This document shows positions 24,141 to 41,200 of a DNA stretch of 64,000 bases, piece after piece. Where the stretch lies: contig NC_051088.1 in the NCBI RefSeq assembly GCF_901709675.1, positions 7,470,693 to 7,534,692 on the forward strand. Direction: 5' to 3'. The notes under the pieces are model-generated. The model saw only the letters and a program-made list of their open reading frames with translations, ran no database searches and was not told the origin of the DNA. The stretch is from Syngnathus acus. Lineage: Eukaryota > Chordata > Actinopteri > Syngnathiformes > Syngnathidae. Made by a program: the position numbers and the translations under genes. The first letter of the stretch is position 1, and each line of letters opens with the position of its first letter.

Positions 24141-25282
24141 TCTGTTAAATTTGTTAAATTTTGGGGGTATTCATCTAGGTAGGGATGTGCTGATCAGGAA
24201 AGAAATAAAAATATTTACTTTTTCAAGAGAATGAATGCAAAATCACTGGTGGCACAATATGCAACTATTCAGTCATAACGTTAACTAAAAACCTTAGCAG
24301 CTCAAGTCTTAACAGATGTAATAGTGCAAAAAGACAAACGAATAACATGCCATATAAACATTTCATGGTTCACAATATAAGGTGAAAAAAATAGTATTGC
24401 ATCACTGGCAGATGCAGTGCATCAGCATACTTCCTTGGTTGGCTCTTAAAACGGTTCCAAGGGGCTGTTACCATCAATCCCTATGGCAACGATGTAAATG
24501 TAGCAGGTAGCTCAGTCAGCGGCGGCACTTTATTTTGATCCCAATGGGACCAAACAGCATCATTCATGGTAGCATCACTTCTATCACTATGATACAACAC
24601 CCCTCTACAAGCAAAGTTGCAGGGGTACTCACTAACAGCAGCCTTATTAGAATAAATCAACCCATGAGAATAGAGACCCCCCCCCCCCTCCCATTTTCAA
24701 AGTGATTCCAGGTCGTCACCCATTTTAACCAATAGTGATTCCTAACTGCCTAATGACTGAATTTGATAGTGGGTTAGTCTTACTTGCACCAAAGAGTAAT
24801 AAGTGAGCACTTTGCAAGGAGTACATAAAAGCACACAATTGGCTTGACTAAGTCTTAAGAGGTATTTTTAGCAATAACCGCTCTAAGCAAAGTCAGAGGT
24901 TTAAGATTAAGGTGACATATGATACAAAAGTTTGTAAAAGCAAAAGGGTGTTTTACATGCAAAATTTGGGCACAAGGTGTTGCTTTTGGAATAATACCAC
25001 ACACATTGACTATGGGAAACTGCTTCTACTTAAACATTTTCACTTTCAAACCTGATCACAGAACCAATCAAGTTTGTAGTGGCACGACTGTATTATGAAC
25101 TTGTGCATGTTTAAACCTTGACAAAGGCTACTGCAACAAATCACCCAAACCTACAATCTAGATCTTTGAGAAAACAGTTTTATTTTCTTTCAAATACAAG
25201 TATACAAAGTTGTTCAGTCAGCAACAAATTGCAATGAGACACCGTTTTACAACTGACGCCAACACAAATGGCAGCACTCCAG

Positions 25283-27171
25283 CTAAAGGGGAGGAGTCAC
25301 AGGATCTGCAGAAAAAATAAAAAAAGCAAGTCAAGCTAAGGCATGTGAACATTTGAGTGTTCATGCTCTAAGGAAAAAAAAAACAGTAAATGTTTACACA
25401 TTCTAAAATGATAGTCAACTAGTTAGACAATGAAAAGACTGCGGTTTAGCAATCTTAAACGACTAAAATTAAAGTATTAATTGACAACAGGAAGAACACC
25501 TTGAGGTACTAAATAGGCTACCAAATACTTACATTGACATGTGTACGAAATCTCCAAGTACTTGTAAATGGTTATGCATGGGTCTCCAAAAACAGTGTTG
25601 CTGGCGGTGATTGCACAGCCATATTTTCCATTGCACCTATGAATGAGGAAAAGGGATTATTCCTTTTCAAAAACTCAAACCTGCATCTGCGCTATTTTAC
25701 ATTTTGGCAACAAGTTCAGTTGGGTGCTTGCAGTCAACATTTTCTAGCTCATAAGCTGCCCTTCTGTATGAACATGTGGTCCGGTCACGGCGTCCGTAGT
25801 CTGCGCCATAGACGTAAATCACTTGTCCTAAATCTGGCATCAGGATGGGAGAAAGAAGGTTGGTGATGGAACTGCAGAGTAAAAACATAGATAAATTTAT
25901 TGCATGTGCATAAAACTGATGGCTTCTTGATTTAATGAGTGCAAAATCCCATTTTATACTGTAGTATTTAAAAATCAGTTAATTTCAGAATTAGGGGGGG
26001 TTACCAGTAGATGGTGCGCAAACATGCCTGGCAGGGGTGATGTGACCGACAAAGGCCATCACAACAAATGCTGCACAATTACCAAAAGTTAGAAATTGGG
26101 GATAGATCTTACCACAATGCAGGTGTGCCACTGATCCCTCACATGTCACCACAGTAACTGGTGAAGTAAATTAAAAGTTAGAATCGTGCATATTATTTTC
26201 AGCAGATGAATACATACTTGCTGGCAAGCATGTAAAGTTGGTCTGCAAATACTTGAAGGTGTCAGCACAGGGGTCAGGTTCGCGGAAATCCTCCAAACTC
26301 AATTCACACAATTTCTTGCCATTGCAACTGTAGACAATTGGCATAAGTCAGCAAAAGCAAAGACAAACTCAGTCCTTTTGAAAGTAATCGTTACAGACGG
26401 GCGAGCCACCAATCTCACCTCAGTTACAGTGAGATTTCCACATTTATGCGAGCAACTATTATGTTTCCAACAAGTCGTGCCCAAAGCATACCTTTTCTTG
26501 ATGCTGTTAGCAGTGTTTGGCTGAGTGCAGTGAGTGTTAGCCAGATGCTTTTGAGGTTTGTCATCAGCGCAGACCAGTGAGCTTGAGCGACCATACAAAG
26601 CTTGCTGCACTTTGATTACTCCATGATCTGTTGCACAAGTGCGCAATTAACATGGAACGTAGTCTGGTTGCAGTGAGTGACTAACTTCTAATGAATATAT
26701 TTTTTAGCAGGATAAAGTTCAACAAATCTTAATTGAGGGAATAGCTTTAGTTCTGCGAAGCCAATCAACTCCGTTAAGAACATGAGGTTTAAAGACACAG
26801 ACTGAAGTCTTACCACAGTATAGGCGATGGACTTGCAAATCACCGTAGTCGCATGTGGTAATTTTGTCTGCAGAATCAACAACTGCAAAAGGGGGGGTAA
26901 AAAAATTTAATTAGTTTTAACAAGTTTCAGAAACAGGAATCATACTACATAGACATGAACTTTTGCAGTCACCTGCTATGAGGAGCAGACACGTTGCTGT
27001 CAGCACTGAAAAACAAATATCAGTTTAGCTTGACAAACAATGGCATTTGTTTTACCTTCCTCCCTTTGCATTCCTGAAAGAATCACTCAATTTGGAACAT
27101 ACATTTTTTTTTTTTCTCTGGAGGTAATACTCACAAACTGCTGTGGTAAGTCTGAAGTAGCCCGATGCCAT
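25283..27171 (-). CDS. Rhamnose-binding lectin, copy F
   Basis: Secreted two-CRD lectin of 229 residues. Exons from the 5' end: 27135-27171, 26973-27005, 26814-26882, 26492-26627, 26218-26327, 26113-26157, 25701-25833, 25533-25636, 25283-25305. Signal peptide MASGYFRLTTAVLLTATCLL. CRD1 has QQALYGRSS and [18 protein letters not shown], so it keeps the DPC that copy C lost. CRD2 has YGADYGRRD and GDPCITIYKYLEISYTC. The tail is YPVTPPL. By eye about 25 coding bases differ from copy C. TATA box TATAAAT at 27227-27233. The first intron is shorter than in C. Divergent to copy G. Confidence 0.9.
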
Positions 27172-27226
27172 TTTTCACACAACCCAGTCCGTAACGCTTG
27201 TACATGGTGAGGCGAGTATCACTCCA

Positions 27227-27785
27227 ATTTATAGTGGCTGCATGGCTTCCAGTCAATCTGCTTATCAACAGCCACACCTCCAATGGGCAAATCGATCAAC
27301 TCGACACCCCCTCATTAGAAAAGAAAAAAAAAATCCTTCTGTGTTTAGGACAAAACCTGTCAAAATGAAAAATTAAAAAATAAAAGTGAAAAAAACATTA
27401 AAACCATATAATTGAGAAAATACATTCGAAAAATATATGGAAATATAAACAAAAGTGTTTACTACAATATATAATAAAATAGAAAATAAAAAACATAAAA
27501 ATATTAAAAATGACTAGCAAAATAGATGTAGGAATAAATATAAAAATAGAATGAAATATCAATATATGTATTTTTTTTTTTTTTCAATTACATTATATTC
27601 TCATTTTCACTTTTATTTTTGATTTTGGCAGTTATAGTCCTCCATAGAAGATGGCCAGCATTTTTTGTCAGGCCATTATTTTAGGAACCGATTTATTGTT
27701 CAAAACATTCCAACAGGACTGAAAGATGAGGGGGCGGGGCTATTGATTACCAGATTGGCTGTAAGCCTGGCATTTGCTATAAAAA
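27227..27785. promoter_or_regulatory. Divergent promoter between lectins F and G
   Basis: Minus-strand TATAAAT (27227-27233) serves F. Plus-strand GC box GGGGCGGGGC (27731-27740), inverted CCAAT and TATAAAAA (27778-27785) serve G. This is the same arrangement as between C and D, with about 180 bp more A/T-rich spacer. Confidence 0.7.
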
Positions 27786-27842
27786 CACATAGTCCTCTTC
27801 ACATCATCACCGTTTGTCTTACAGACTGCATCGTGCAAAAGA

Positions 27843-30052
27843 ATGTCTGCTTCGCTGAGATTTCGTGCAGCATTATGTGAGTACCCACTTTAAAGGCATA
27901 TCTGCTACATGTCAATTGTTAAGTTCAAGGAGACTGAGTCTAAATTTGACAATTTGTACCAGTATAATTTTCTCTTCATAAAGCCAAATTGATAGTAGTG
28001 TTTTTTTTTTTTTTTTTCTTCCATGTAACACACGTGCATCTTAGTCTTCATGGTTACAAGGCAGGCTTGGCATTTTTAGCTGTCAATGGCAATGGAGTTC
28101 CAATGATAAACATGATGTTGAGTGAAAGAATTATTAAATAATCTAGGTATTTGTAAAATCTACAATTTAATGATAAACACAATCTCATACAGCCTTTGTA
28201 AAACTGGATTAGAAACTATCACATGAGATATCTTTGGCCAGTCTGTAAATTTTATTTTTTTAATTTTGCAGTGCTGTCCGCAATGGCTTTGCTTCTCACA
28301 GCAGGTGACTATCAGATTTAATGCCCAGCATACACAAGTAGCCTTTCATTTCTAGTTTCCTCAAACAATCTTTTGATGCATTCACATTGGTTTCTGCAGT
28401 TTATGCTGGAGAGCAAGTGACAACCTGTGATTGGTATCGTTTAAACATCCATCGCCTGCACTGTGGTAAGACATGGTCTTAAGAGTTTTAGTTTTGGCTT
28501 TTTTTTTTTTTAAGGCAAGCTCTAATTTAAAGAGGGTCAACCCAGCGCAATGTTGATTGCTGTCTTTCCCTCCCAGATCATGGCGTGATCAACGTGGAGC
28601 AGGCTTTGTATGGTCGCTCAAGTTCACTGATCTGCCATGAGGGCAAATCTCATAAAGAGCTGGCTAACGTACGGTGTGCTCAGCAAGGCACTTTCGACAA
28701 AATTAAGACAAGGTATTCATTGGGCTTATTTGACGATCGTTGGCATTGGGTTTTGTCTTAAATGTTTATAAAGTATCATATTTAAAAAAATAAAATCTAT
28801 ACTGCTACCCTTGACAATCCCAGATGTCTGCATTGCATTTTGATAGCGTTGAATGTGTTACAGCAGAAAATGGAGGAACTGTCTCTTCAGTTTGTAAAAC
28901 TGAGAAACATTTCTTAGTCTACAAAAATCATGACCGACATAAATTGAATGAACCGATGCATTTTAAATTCAAAACATGACATTACATCTACATATTGTAG
29001 AATAGCAGCTGTCTGGCATCACCCATGTGGTAATGGTTTATGAAAAGTGTAAGATGTGGATTATGCTTTGAACTTTTTAAAGGAACACTGTTGAATCATG
29101 CTATTTGTGTCCAGATGCAATGGAAAGACGGTGTGCGAAGTGGGCATCAATGACTTGCGCAACCCCGATCCATGTCCTGGCACCTTCAAATATTTGCAAA
29201 CAAACTTCACCTGCTTGTATGCATGTAAGTCACCTGTGTGCCATAGTGTGCATTCAATACCTTAATTTAAATTTTCTCTACAGTTACTAGTGTGGCGTGT
29301 GAACAGTCAGAGGCATATTTGTATTGTGGTGAGACACAATTTTTTTTTTTTTAGCTGAATTCCCATTATGAACTTTCTTTGAGTATTTGGCTGACTCAAA
29401 TGTCAATTACCACCTTTCATCTTGACGTCAGATCCACAAACTGTTATTTTGGTCTACGGTGCTGACTACGGACGCCGTGACCGAGTGACGTGCGCAAACA
29501 AAAGGCAGCTAAAAGAGATTGAAAATACAAACTGTCTGCACCCAACGGACATTGTCGCCTCAAGGTATGGTAACACGAGTCAGCCTGTTTGCATCACAAT
29601 TATCACCTTGTTCTAAATACCTGCAGTTTGTCTACATGCACTGTGATTGATTGGTGACAATACAAAATGTAACCGGTTTGTTCCCCTCAGGTGCAACGGA
29701 AAACACAGCTGTAGGATCGCAGCCACCAATTATTTGTTTGGAGACCCCTGTGTAGGCACCTACAAGTACTTGGAAGTTTCTTACACATGTCACTGTAAGT
29801 AGTTTGTTGCTCATGTAGAAAGTGACTTTCGCTTCACGGAAAAGGCTGTGAAAATGTGTCCTTGTATCTTATTTTTTGGTGACACGAACAAATTTGTTTA
29901 ATCGTAAGTCATTTTTTTGGATGCATAGCTTGCACAGTTTGCAATTGTATTACAAAGAAGTTTACCAGTAGATTATTTAATCATGGTACAGTCTAAACTC
30001 TTTTTTCTTTTTCCTTACAGCTCCAGGGAGTGATCTCAAAAATGCTTACTAA
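27843..30052 (+). CDS. Rhamnose-binding lectin, copy G
   Basis: Secreted two-CRD lectin of 230 residues, nearly identical to copy D. Exons: 27843-27876, 28272-28304, 28400-28465, 28577-28712, 29115-29224, 29284-29328, 29432-29564, 29691-29794, 30021-30052. Motifs as in [37 protein letters not shown], and tail [10 protein letters not shown]. The only coding differences from D are one silent change in the signal exon and Gln to Lys in GKSHKELAN. The fourth intron carries about 115-130 extra bases (near 28917-29035) absent from D. Polyadenylation signal AATAAA at 30172-30177. Its 3' end faces the 3' end of LRRC47. Confidence 0.92.
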
Positions 30053-30947
30053 ATTTGTGGTTACAGTACCTGCATTTTTGAGTCCATTGTGCAACTGTAC
30101 ACTTGCTGGTCCCATACTCGGTGGCGGTCAAATGTCACTGTTCAAATTGGATCCACACACTCTTTCCCATCAATAAAGAGACTTTAATTCAATGCTTGTG
30201 AAATGTTATGCATTTTCTTATGCAGTGTGCACCCTTAAAACAATCACTTTCACATTTACTCTGCTCCTCCTGAAAGTTTTGCATTGTTGAATGATAGAGC
30301 TGACATGTTTAATTTTTAGCTTTAAGACTCGTAGTATTCTAACTTGGTCACTATCACATTATGGCAATTTTCCAAAAATGATGTGCTTGAAACTTTACAT
30401 GTGATCAATTAAGCTATTGGTTTTTATCAAATGATCTTGAGTTTCTGCCACTTGGTTGCAATCACTTTTGTAACCAGTTGATTTTTGGATCTGTGAATGC
30501 ACACCGGTTAACTGTTGGCCTAAATCAAATTTACATTTGCAGAACTGGTCCAACATTGTCCCATTGAGATTTTACTGTCATGGCTCACTTGGCACCTTTA
30601 GGAATTGCTATTAGCATCAATCAAACACTGCAACTCAACATTGTATGTTTAATGAACTAAGACCTGTGAACGTAGTGCAGCAAAGGGGTAGTTATCTTGG
30701 CAGGAATGCTAGTTCAAACCAGTCACTGTATGACCGTCATGCACAGTTGCACTAACTAGTTAATTATGGAGTCCAAATGCAAATACCAGTTAAAACAATT
30801 TAAATGAGTGCCACAAAACAGTCAATTTATTTGAATTTAGAATGAGGTGTGAGGGTGCTTTCAGGCTTAAACTAGAAAAAAATGAATTTGCCCAATTTCT
30901 GCTTCATTCCTAGAACTCAACCCTTGTGGAAACCTGGGATTACTGTA

Positions 30948-34238
<3,291 letters not shown>

Positions 34239-34261
34239 GTTGGCGATTCGACCGCCGCTAA

Positions 34262-34670
34262 AGGTAAACAAGGGTATCCGTAGCTTCCGTTTAAAGCCTT
34301 CGGAATAAAAATCAAAACACTACTAATTAGCGTCCTTCTAAGGACCTAATGAGAATTAAAATATATGAACGTACCAGAAAGGTCTATTCTTTTATCTTGG
34401 TTCAACAATAGTGGTTAAAATTATACGTTGTGACTCGTGACCCTCAACAATACACTTTTAATACCTTTATTTTGAAATGACAAACGTGGTATCCGGTTTA
34501 TAGGCGGAAGACGGCAGAGCGTTACGATAGGCCCGGTAAGTGTGAAACTACACTGACCACAGTGCATTGCGATGCCAGCCGCGACATCGCGCATGCTCGT
34601 GCAAGTTGTCGCTTGCGGTGATGGGGATGAGACGCTAGTGCGAGCTGTCAACATTACGGTGACGTTTACG
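34262..34670. promoter_or_regulatory. Bidirectional promoter LRRC47/CEP104
   Basis: The start codon of LRRC47 (-) lies at 34238. A likely non-coding CEP104 first exon ends at the donor GTAAGA at 34671. The interval is richer in CpG than its surroundings and has no TATA box. The same head-to-head pair is known in human. Confidence 0.6.
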
Positions 34671-35270
34671 GTAAGACTTATTTGAACGCACCAAATGGTG
34701 CCTTGTCTGTCTTGCAACTATTTAAAACGTAAAGCACTCAGACTGGGAGACATATTGTTGTGTGATCGGTGAGAGCTGGCCAAAACAACGTCACAACACA
34801 GCTAGTGTAAGTAAGTAAGCTCTGCCATGTTGGTCAAATCCCCATGAGCGCTCGCCCATCATGAAAAGTCGTGTAGAGAAACTACCACTCAAGTGTTTCG
34901 ATTTCATTAAAGCACGGTCAGTATCATCATTACCCGCGTAATATACAGTATTAGTATTAGGTACTATGTCCTGGGTTCTTTTTTGTCACCATTCAATAGC
35001 TACACACATACATACCTATACTTTGGAAAGATATCTCGTTATTAATATTGTTTAGTCAAATACAACCATTTTATAGTAATAGCAATAAGGAATTGTATAC
35101 AATAATTCTGTATTAAATACTGCCCTGTTAAAATTGGTACAGAAAGATAGGTCTCGTTTTTTTTTTCTTGACCTAAAACAGTAACTCATTAAGACTAATT
35201 CTCCACACAATACATCACGGGAATATATGTGACCTGGCTTGTTTTTATTTTTGCAGCATACGGCGGAGGG

Positions 35271-38200
35271 ATGCCCAGAAAGATAGCATTTATTGTACAT
35301 AGTTCTTCCAGTCATGAGGACAACTTCAGTGCCCAGCACCTCATTGTCCATGCACCCACTGTCAGTGGTTGGAGATCTAGCAGGTAATATAGCAACACCC
35401 CACTGATTGTACATCACCCAATGACTGTTGTCATCACTGGTTACATTTCAGGAATTCTAAAAATCAAGGTCAAATGCAACAATACTACTGATCTGCATTA
35501 TATCTGTATTTTATTTTATCCTATACAGACACCCAAGCAATGTCCTCTCACTTCATAAAATGATGTCAGCCTCTCTTAGTTCCTGATTCTTTTATTAAGT
35601 CCTGATTATTGTTATTGTCAAAGTCAAAGTCAAAGTCAAAGTCAGCTTTATTGTCAATCCCTTCATATGTCAAGACACACAAAGAAACCGAAATTCCGTT
35701 TCCTCCATCCCACGGTGACGAGACATACAAGTAGGCGACACAAAACAAAAACAAGAAGGCACAAACCATAAATAATAAATAATAAATAAAATAAAATGAG
35801 CATTTTTTTTGTGCATTATTGTGCAGGGGAAACCTCAAGCTCTGTTATTTCTAAAGTAGTTTAAAGTAGTACACTTCTACTGTAGACTTGGCAGGTGTCA
35901 TTGTTGAATTCTGTTATATTAATACTGAACCACTTCCCTTGCTAAATTAATTTTCTGTGCTGTGAAACCTTAAAATTGACCTATTTGAAATAGTCACGGA
36001 ATCTTGTGACTGCTGTATGGCTGCTGCAATGGCGGTACAATTGGATCGGGTTTGACTCGCTGGCCAAAATGATGCAAAATGTTCCACAGGTTGTGTAGCT
36101 ACCCTCAGCACATCACCCTGCAGCTGGTGGAAAGATGTCGGGTGAGGAAGCTGCAGTTGCTGGCCCACCATTACCTAATCCCGGCTAAGGTGGAGTTCCA
36201 CATTGGAGACAGTCCTCCTGATCCTTGTACATCCATGTTCATCGGCCAACTTCACAAGTTAGGGTGAGACTACTGAGGATAATTTTAAACTCCTATTTTT
36301 TTAGATATTTTACAACTGTCCAAAGAAGGCATTCCTGGTGAAATAGAGTTGTAGAATCCATTGATTTTGGAATGTGAGAACAGGACATTCATGAGATACA
36401 TGTAAAGAAATGTTCATTTCAAAATTATCTGTAAGCATGTTTCAAAAAATTTATTCACAAAACATACAATTCTGCATGATGCCCTCTCTCCACAGCTACG
36501 TGTCTCTGTCGGACAATGAGAAGACTGGCTTCAGAGCTCGGGAGCTGAAGTCGGTCCATGTAGATGCTGTTGGAACGTACCTGAGGATCACATTCCACAG
36601 AAATCACGCGAATCGTCACAATCGCTACAATCAGGTAAATGAAGCTCAGTGATGTCACAGTCTATCTTCGTCAGTGTGCAGAGTGAAAGTGAAGCGCGCT
36701 GTGGCTACTTTAACACCCTTTCTATGACCCGTTCTGAAGCTGATAGCTCTGTGGTTGGAAGAATAAATCATCTTACCTTATGTCAAAATTTGTATATTAC
36801 ACCTCACAGACATTTATTTGGGATTTCAGGTTGCGCTGGTGGCCATCAATGTGCTGGGTGATCCCCTGGATGGGGGCGCTTCTTACACTATTGTAAGTAT
36901 CAGCTGTTATTGAACTTTTATTTGTGCAGCAGTGGGTGGCGCTGTTGTGCTGTAGTTTATCTTGAGACATTTCCCCGGCTTACTGTACAATGGTGGACAT
37001 TGAGAAATTGGTCTTAACTTTAATTTCAAATGGAATTAAAAAGTCTTAAATTTACCTTGCCTTTAACTGAAGGAAAGTTATGAGATTATTATTATTATTA
37101 TTTTATTAATTTGCATCCATTGTTAATTGAATTGTCCATAGTCATGAGTGTGAACGGTTGATTGCTTGTGCCCCAGGCCATGGTGTACTTTCCGTCTCTG
37201 GGACGCAATGCAACACCTCTGACCCTTTCCATATAAGGAAAAGCTGCATAGAAACTGAATGGAACATGTTTTTGGCTCCAAGGCTTAAATCATTAAGAAA
37301 TGCTAGTTGTGGTGCCCATATATACGGTATGTTTGAATGATTGATGTGACAAGAATGTAGAAAGGAAATACAAGGGGAAGTTCGGACTCAATCACACAAG
37401 AGGGAGTCTTTTAGTTAGTCATTGTAATCAGATAAGCCTGCAGACAGATAGCTTTTGAGGGGAGAGCACTTTTAAACATGCACCCCCGCTCACACACACA
37501 TTCACAGACACACTCTCACTCTCTCCCTTATGTAAAGACACTGACACACTCGTGCACAGATTCCAGCGAACAAGCAGTGCATTGTTTTTCTTGCTAATCT
37601 GACTAAGGACCTCCACCTCAGCACTGAACCCACCTGTAGGGGTTCAGTTGCTTGCATATACATCTCTTCCCTGGTCTCAAATTGTGTTGACACAACTCAT
37701 GCTGAACATGCACAGTGATGTTTGTATTCCTAGCAGCAAGAAGCAGTATGTACATCTTGTAATGTAATGTAATGTAATGTAATGTAATGTAATGTAATGT
37801 AATGTAATGCAATGACTTCTTGACTTGCGGCCTTCATCAATGTTTATCATTGTATTACTTAGTTTTGTGTCAGGTCATATCATTGTTCTTACTATTGCTT
37901 CCACTTAATTTTATCAGTAGCCTTTTGGGTGGTCCAGGCCAGCAAGACCTTTACTTTTGACCTAAATACTATTAGAGGTTCTGGATGACATTTATAACAA
38001 GACTTCTAATATTTATGCCATAGAGTTGTAGTAATTTATTTGGATGTCAATGGTGAAGTGTATTTTCCTCATTTTGTAGTATTTTATAATCCTAATTTTA
38101 ATCTGAACTCTGCTCGGATTGAAGAAATGTTGTCCACGTAAGCGTAGCCATGTATCTGTACAAGTTTAGTGCCAGATAACAAGGGAACATCTTGTGTGTG

Positions 38201-41200
38201 TGTGTGTTGTGTGTGTGTGTGTTGTGTGTGTGTGTGTGTGTGTGCGTTCGTACGTGTGATGTGTCCATCTGTTTACCCCCAGCCAAGAGGAGAGCAGCTG
38301 ATCGAACACTACCTCAACGGCACCCAGCTGGAAGCCGCCTTGGATGCGACCCTTGCAGGGTGAGACTCGGCCATTGAACCCGGGTGTCTTTGTCTTGTGT
38401 TAATAATACTGCACAAGCAAGAGACAACCAATAAGGCATTCAAGGACTCGTAGATAGAACACAACAATTTCATATTGTTTGATGGACAAATTAGCAGATT
38501 TGCAAAATTGCTCATCAAAAAACGTTATTTCAAGCCTTGTGCCCCTGTAAAATATTCAAAATAATTTAACCATATGAATATTTTCAACCTTGGTGTGTGC
38601 TCTTTTTAGCATCCCTGGTGTCTTTAAACTTGCAATCAATGAGCCGGTCTAACTAGTTTCAAGTAGTCACTGTGCTTTTTGGTGACATGGTGTGTTCCAC
38701 ACTAAACATAGGACGAAGAAGCGAAGGAGACATTTGACCCGAAAATTAGAGACGAGCATATTTCTGTGATAAATTTAAAAGCCATGCGAATCTAGCCAAC
38801 CTCCCTGGGCGTAGCTGGAACATGCCAATGACAAGTTGAGGAGACGGGTAATACAAAAGTAATAATACAAATGTGCCCAGAGCAACCCCAAAAACAAACA
38901 AACAAACAAACAAACAAACAAACAAACAAACAAACAAACAAACGTTTACTTGGGTTACCTTTGTATGATATTTACATTTTTTATCATTGAATCGGAATTG
39001 GAGAAGCCTGGAAATAAACCGTCCATTTGGGAAAATCTTGAAACCGCATCTAAATCCAAAACCCGCATTTAAGCCTAGTTGACCGGTTTGGGGAATTTGG
39101 CAGACCCCACTGCCCCTTGAAACTTGTTGGCCTAAAGTAGACTAAACTTGAGAGCAGCTGGAAGCAGGTCCAAATAGCGGTGCAGGTGATGTAACGTGAT
39201 TTTTGTTAAATTCGATCATGGTGCAGGCAGACAGATTCAGCTGTGTTCACACCCGCAATGGCGCACAATTAGACAGTGCTTTGCTTCGGACATTCGCCAG
39301 ACACGAAAATAAAGCCCAATTTGTGTCTTTCTCTTGATCTTAGAAAATATGACTCCACATCTCCCTTGGATGACCTGGCCTTTGATATGTACCAGGACCC
39401 TGAAGTTGCCTGCATCATCCGCCAGCTGGATCAAAAAAAGCAGGATATGGTTCACCAGGAGAGATTTGAGCAAGCCAAGTATCTGAAGCAGGCTATTGCT
39501 GATCTTCAAAAGGTACCATCAATATTGTTCCAGTATATTGAAAAATAATTGGTTTTCTTTTGAAACAAAATTCTTAAATGAAGAAAGTTCGCCAACAATA
39601 TTTTGCCTCTGATTATTGCACCTCTGAATGTTCTCTTTGTGTACGCCACCCTAAAAAAAACCTGTTCAACATTTATTGAACAGTACTTAAACATTGCTCA
39701 GATTCCCGTTACTGACCCGTTTGTATACAGTGTTGCCATGCACACCATGAATTCTTAATAAGCTCAACAGCTGCAGTGACTGTCAGGTCATGTCGATTCT
39801 TCTGCCTTCTTACTCAACCTCACAGCTTTTTGTAACCAGAGAGCAGCCACACTTGCCTTGTCAGCTGCACAGCAGTCAAAGCTGTTGCCATGGCAGTCTG
39901 AAAGCCAATGAATACACTGTATGCATGTAGTTAATTGCAAGCTTTATTTTATCCACTAAAAGAAGTGGAACTCCTCAACAGAAAAGCATTGTAGAATTTT
40001 CTTGCCAGAGAAAAGATGTTGCTCGGTTTAATTAGGGACAATGACATTTCCTCACAAATGAATTTTGCCTTGTTGATTTCAGTTTGAAAATATAGATTCA
40101 CCATTAGGACAAGTCAAGCCAAATTTATTTATATAACCCTTTCATTAATTAGAACGTGGTGCTGACTCGGTGACTGATAGAAACTTCACACTTGCAAACA
40201 TGATGACAAAACTGCTATAAGCTTCATGAGCATGAAAACTTACTGTGCCTTTGTTATCCCAATTTTCTTACGTCTACTGTGCCAAATTCTCAACAGTACT
40301 TGACTAGCGCATATCTAAATCTATATACCTACGTAATCATAATTCCCATACTGTAGTGTTTCTTTGGCAGCAGTAATTCTTCCTCAAAGTAACTGGCTGA
40401 CTTCATTTGGTTTGGACACCAAAGAATGACTTGTTAGAAAGAGCAGTTGTTCTGTCTGAACGGCATCCTGACAAGACCTCTACCCATTCTGGACAGGCTG
40501 GAGAGCATTTGGCAAGGTTCGATGTGGAGAGGCAGTGTGCAATTGAAAAGGAGGAATATGACCTCGCCAAGAAAAAGAAGGATGAAATGGATGCATACCG
40601 GCGGAGTGTCTACCAGCAGCTGGAAGTCCACAACCTGTTTGATCATATGGCAATTGTTAGTCACCAAACACAGGCAATGGTACGTGAGTTGCTCTCGATG
40701 CCGTATTTTTTAAGAAGGTAGGGTGTGGGAGGCACAATTTATTTGAAGTCACGTCCGCTCATTTGCTTCATCTTTAGATCACAAGTGCATCGGAATCATG
40801 TCCAGCCAAGGAGGTTCCATCACCTCTTTGTTCTTCAGCCATCCCTTCGCTCCCCACCAAGTCCATTGACACAAAAAGGAAAGAGAAAGCCCTTTCAAAT
40901 ACTCCACAGAGCCGTCTGTCAGACTCTGACACACTCTTACCAAAATGGAGCAACTCACCTTGCGCCTCGTCTGAGATTCAAATAATACATGTAAGTGCCA
41001 CTTATCTTAGCTGAAGAAAAACCCCACAGAAAATAGTGATTCAGATTTAGCTCTCTTTCTTTGTACATGCTGCTATAATAAGTGCAACATGGGCCTTGCT
41101 CTCCGACAAAGATGAGCAATATAAAGCCATGTGGGACTAGAGACAAGCCAAAATCAGCATCACACAAATGAGTGAGAGGCAAAAGTAGCTCACTAACTTT

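Noticed and set aside
37757-37810. Array that could be taken for a CRISPR-like repeat
   Set aside because: Perfect pentanucleotide microsatellite with no spacers in a vertebrate intron.
38169-38377. Cys/Val-rich open frames
   Set aside because: Translation of the (GT)n microsatellite; the real CEP104 exon here is in a defined phase from 38283.
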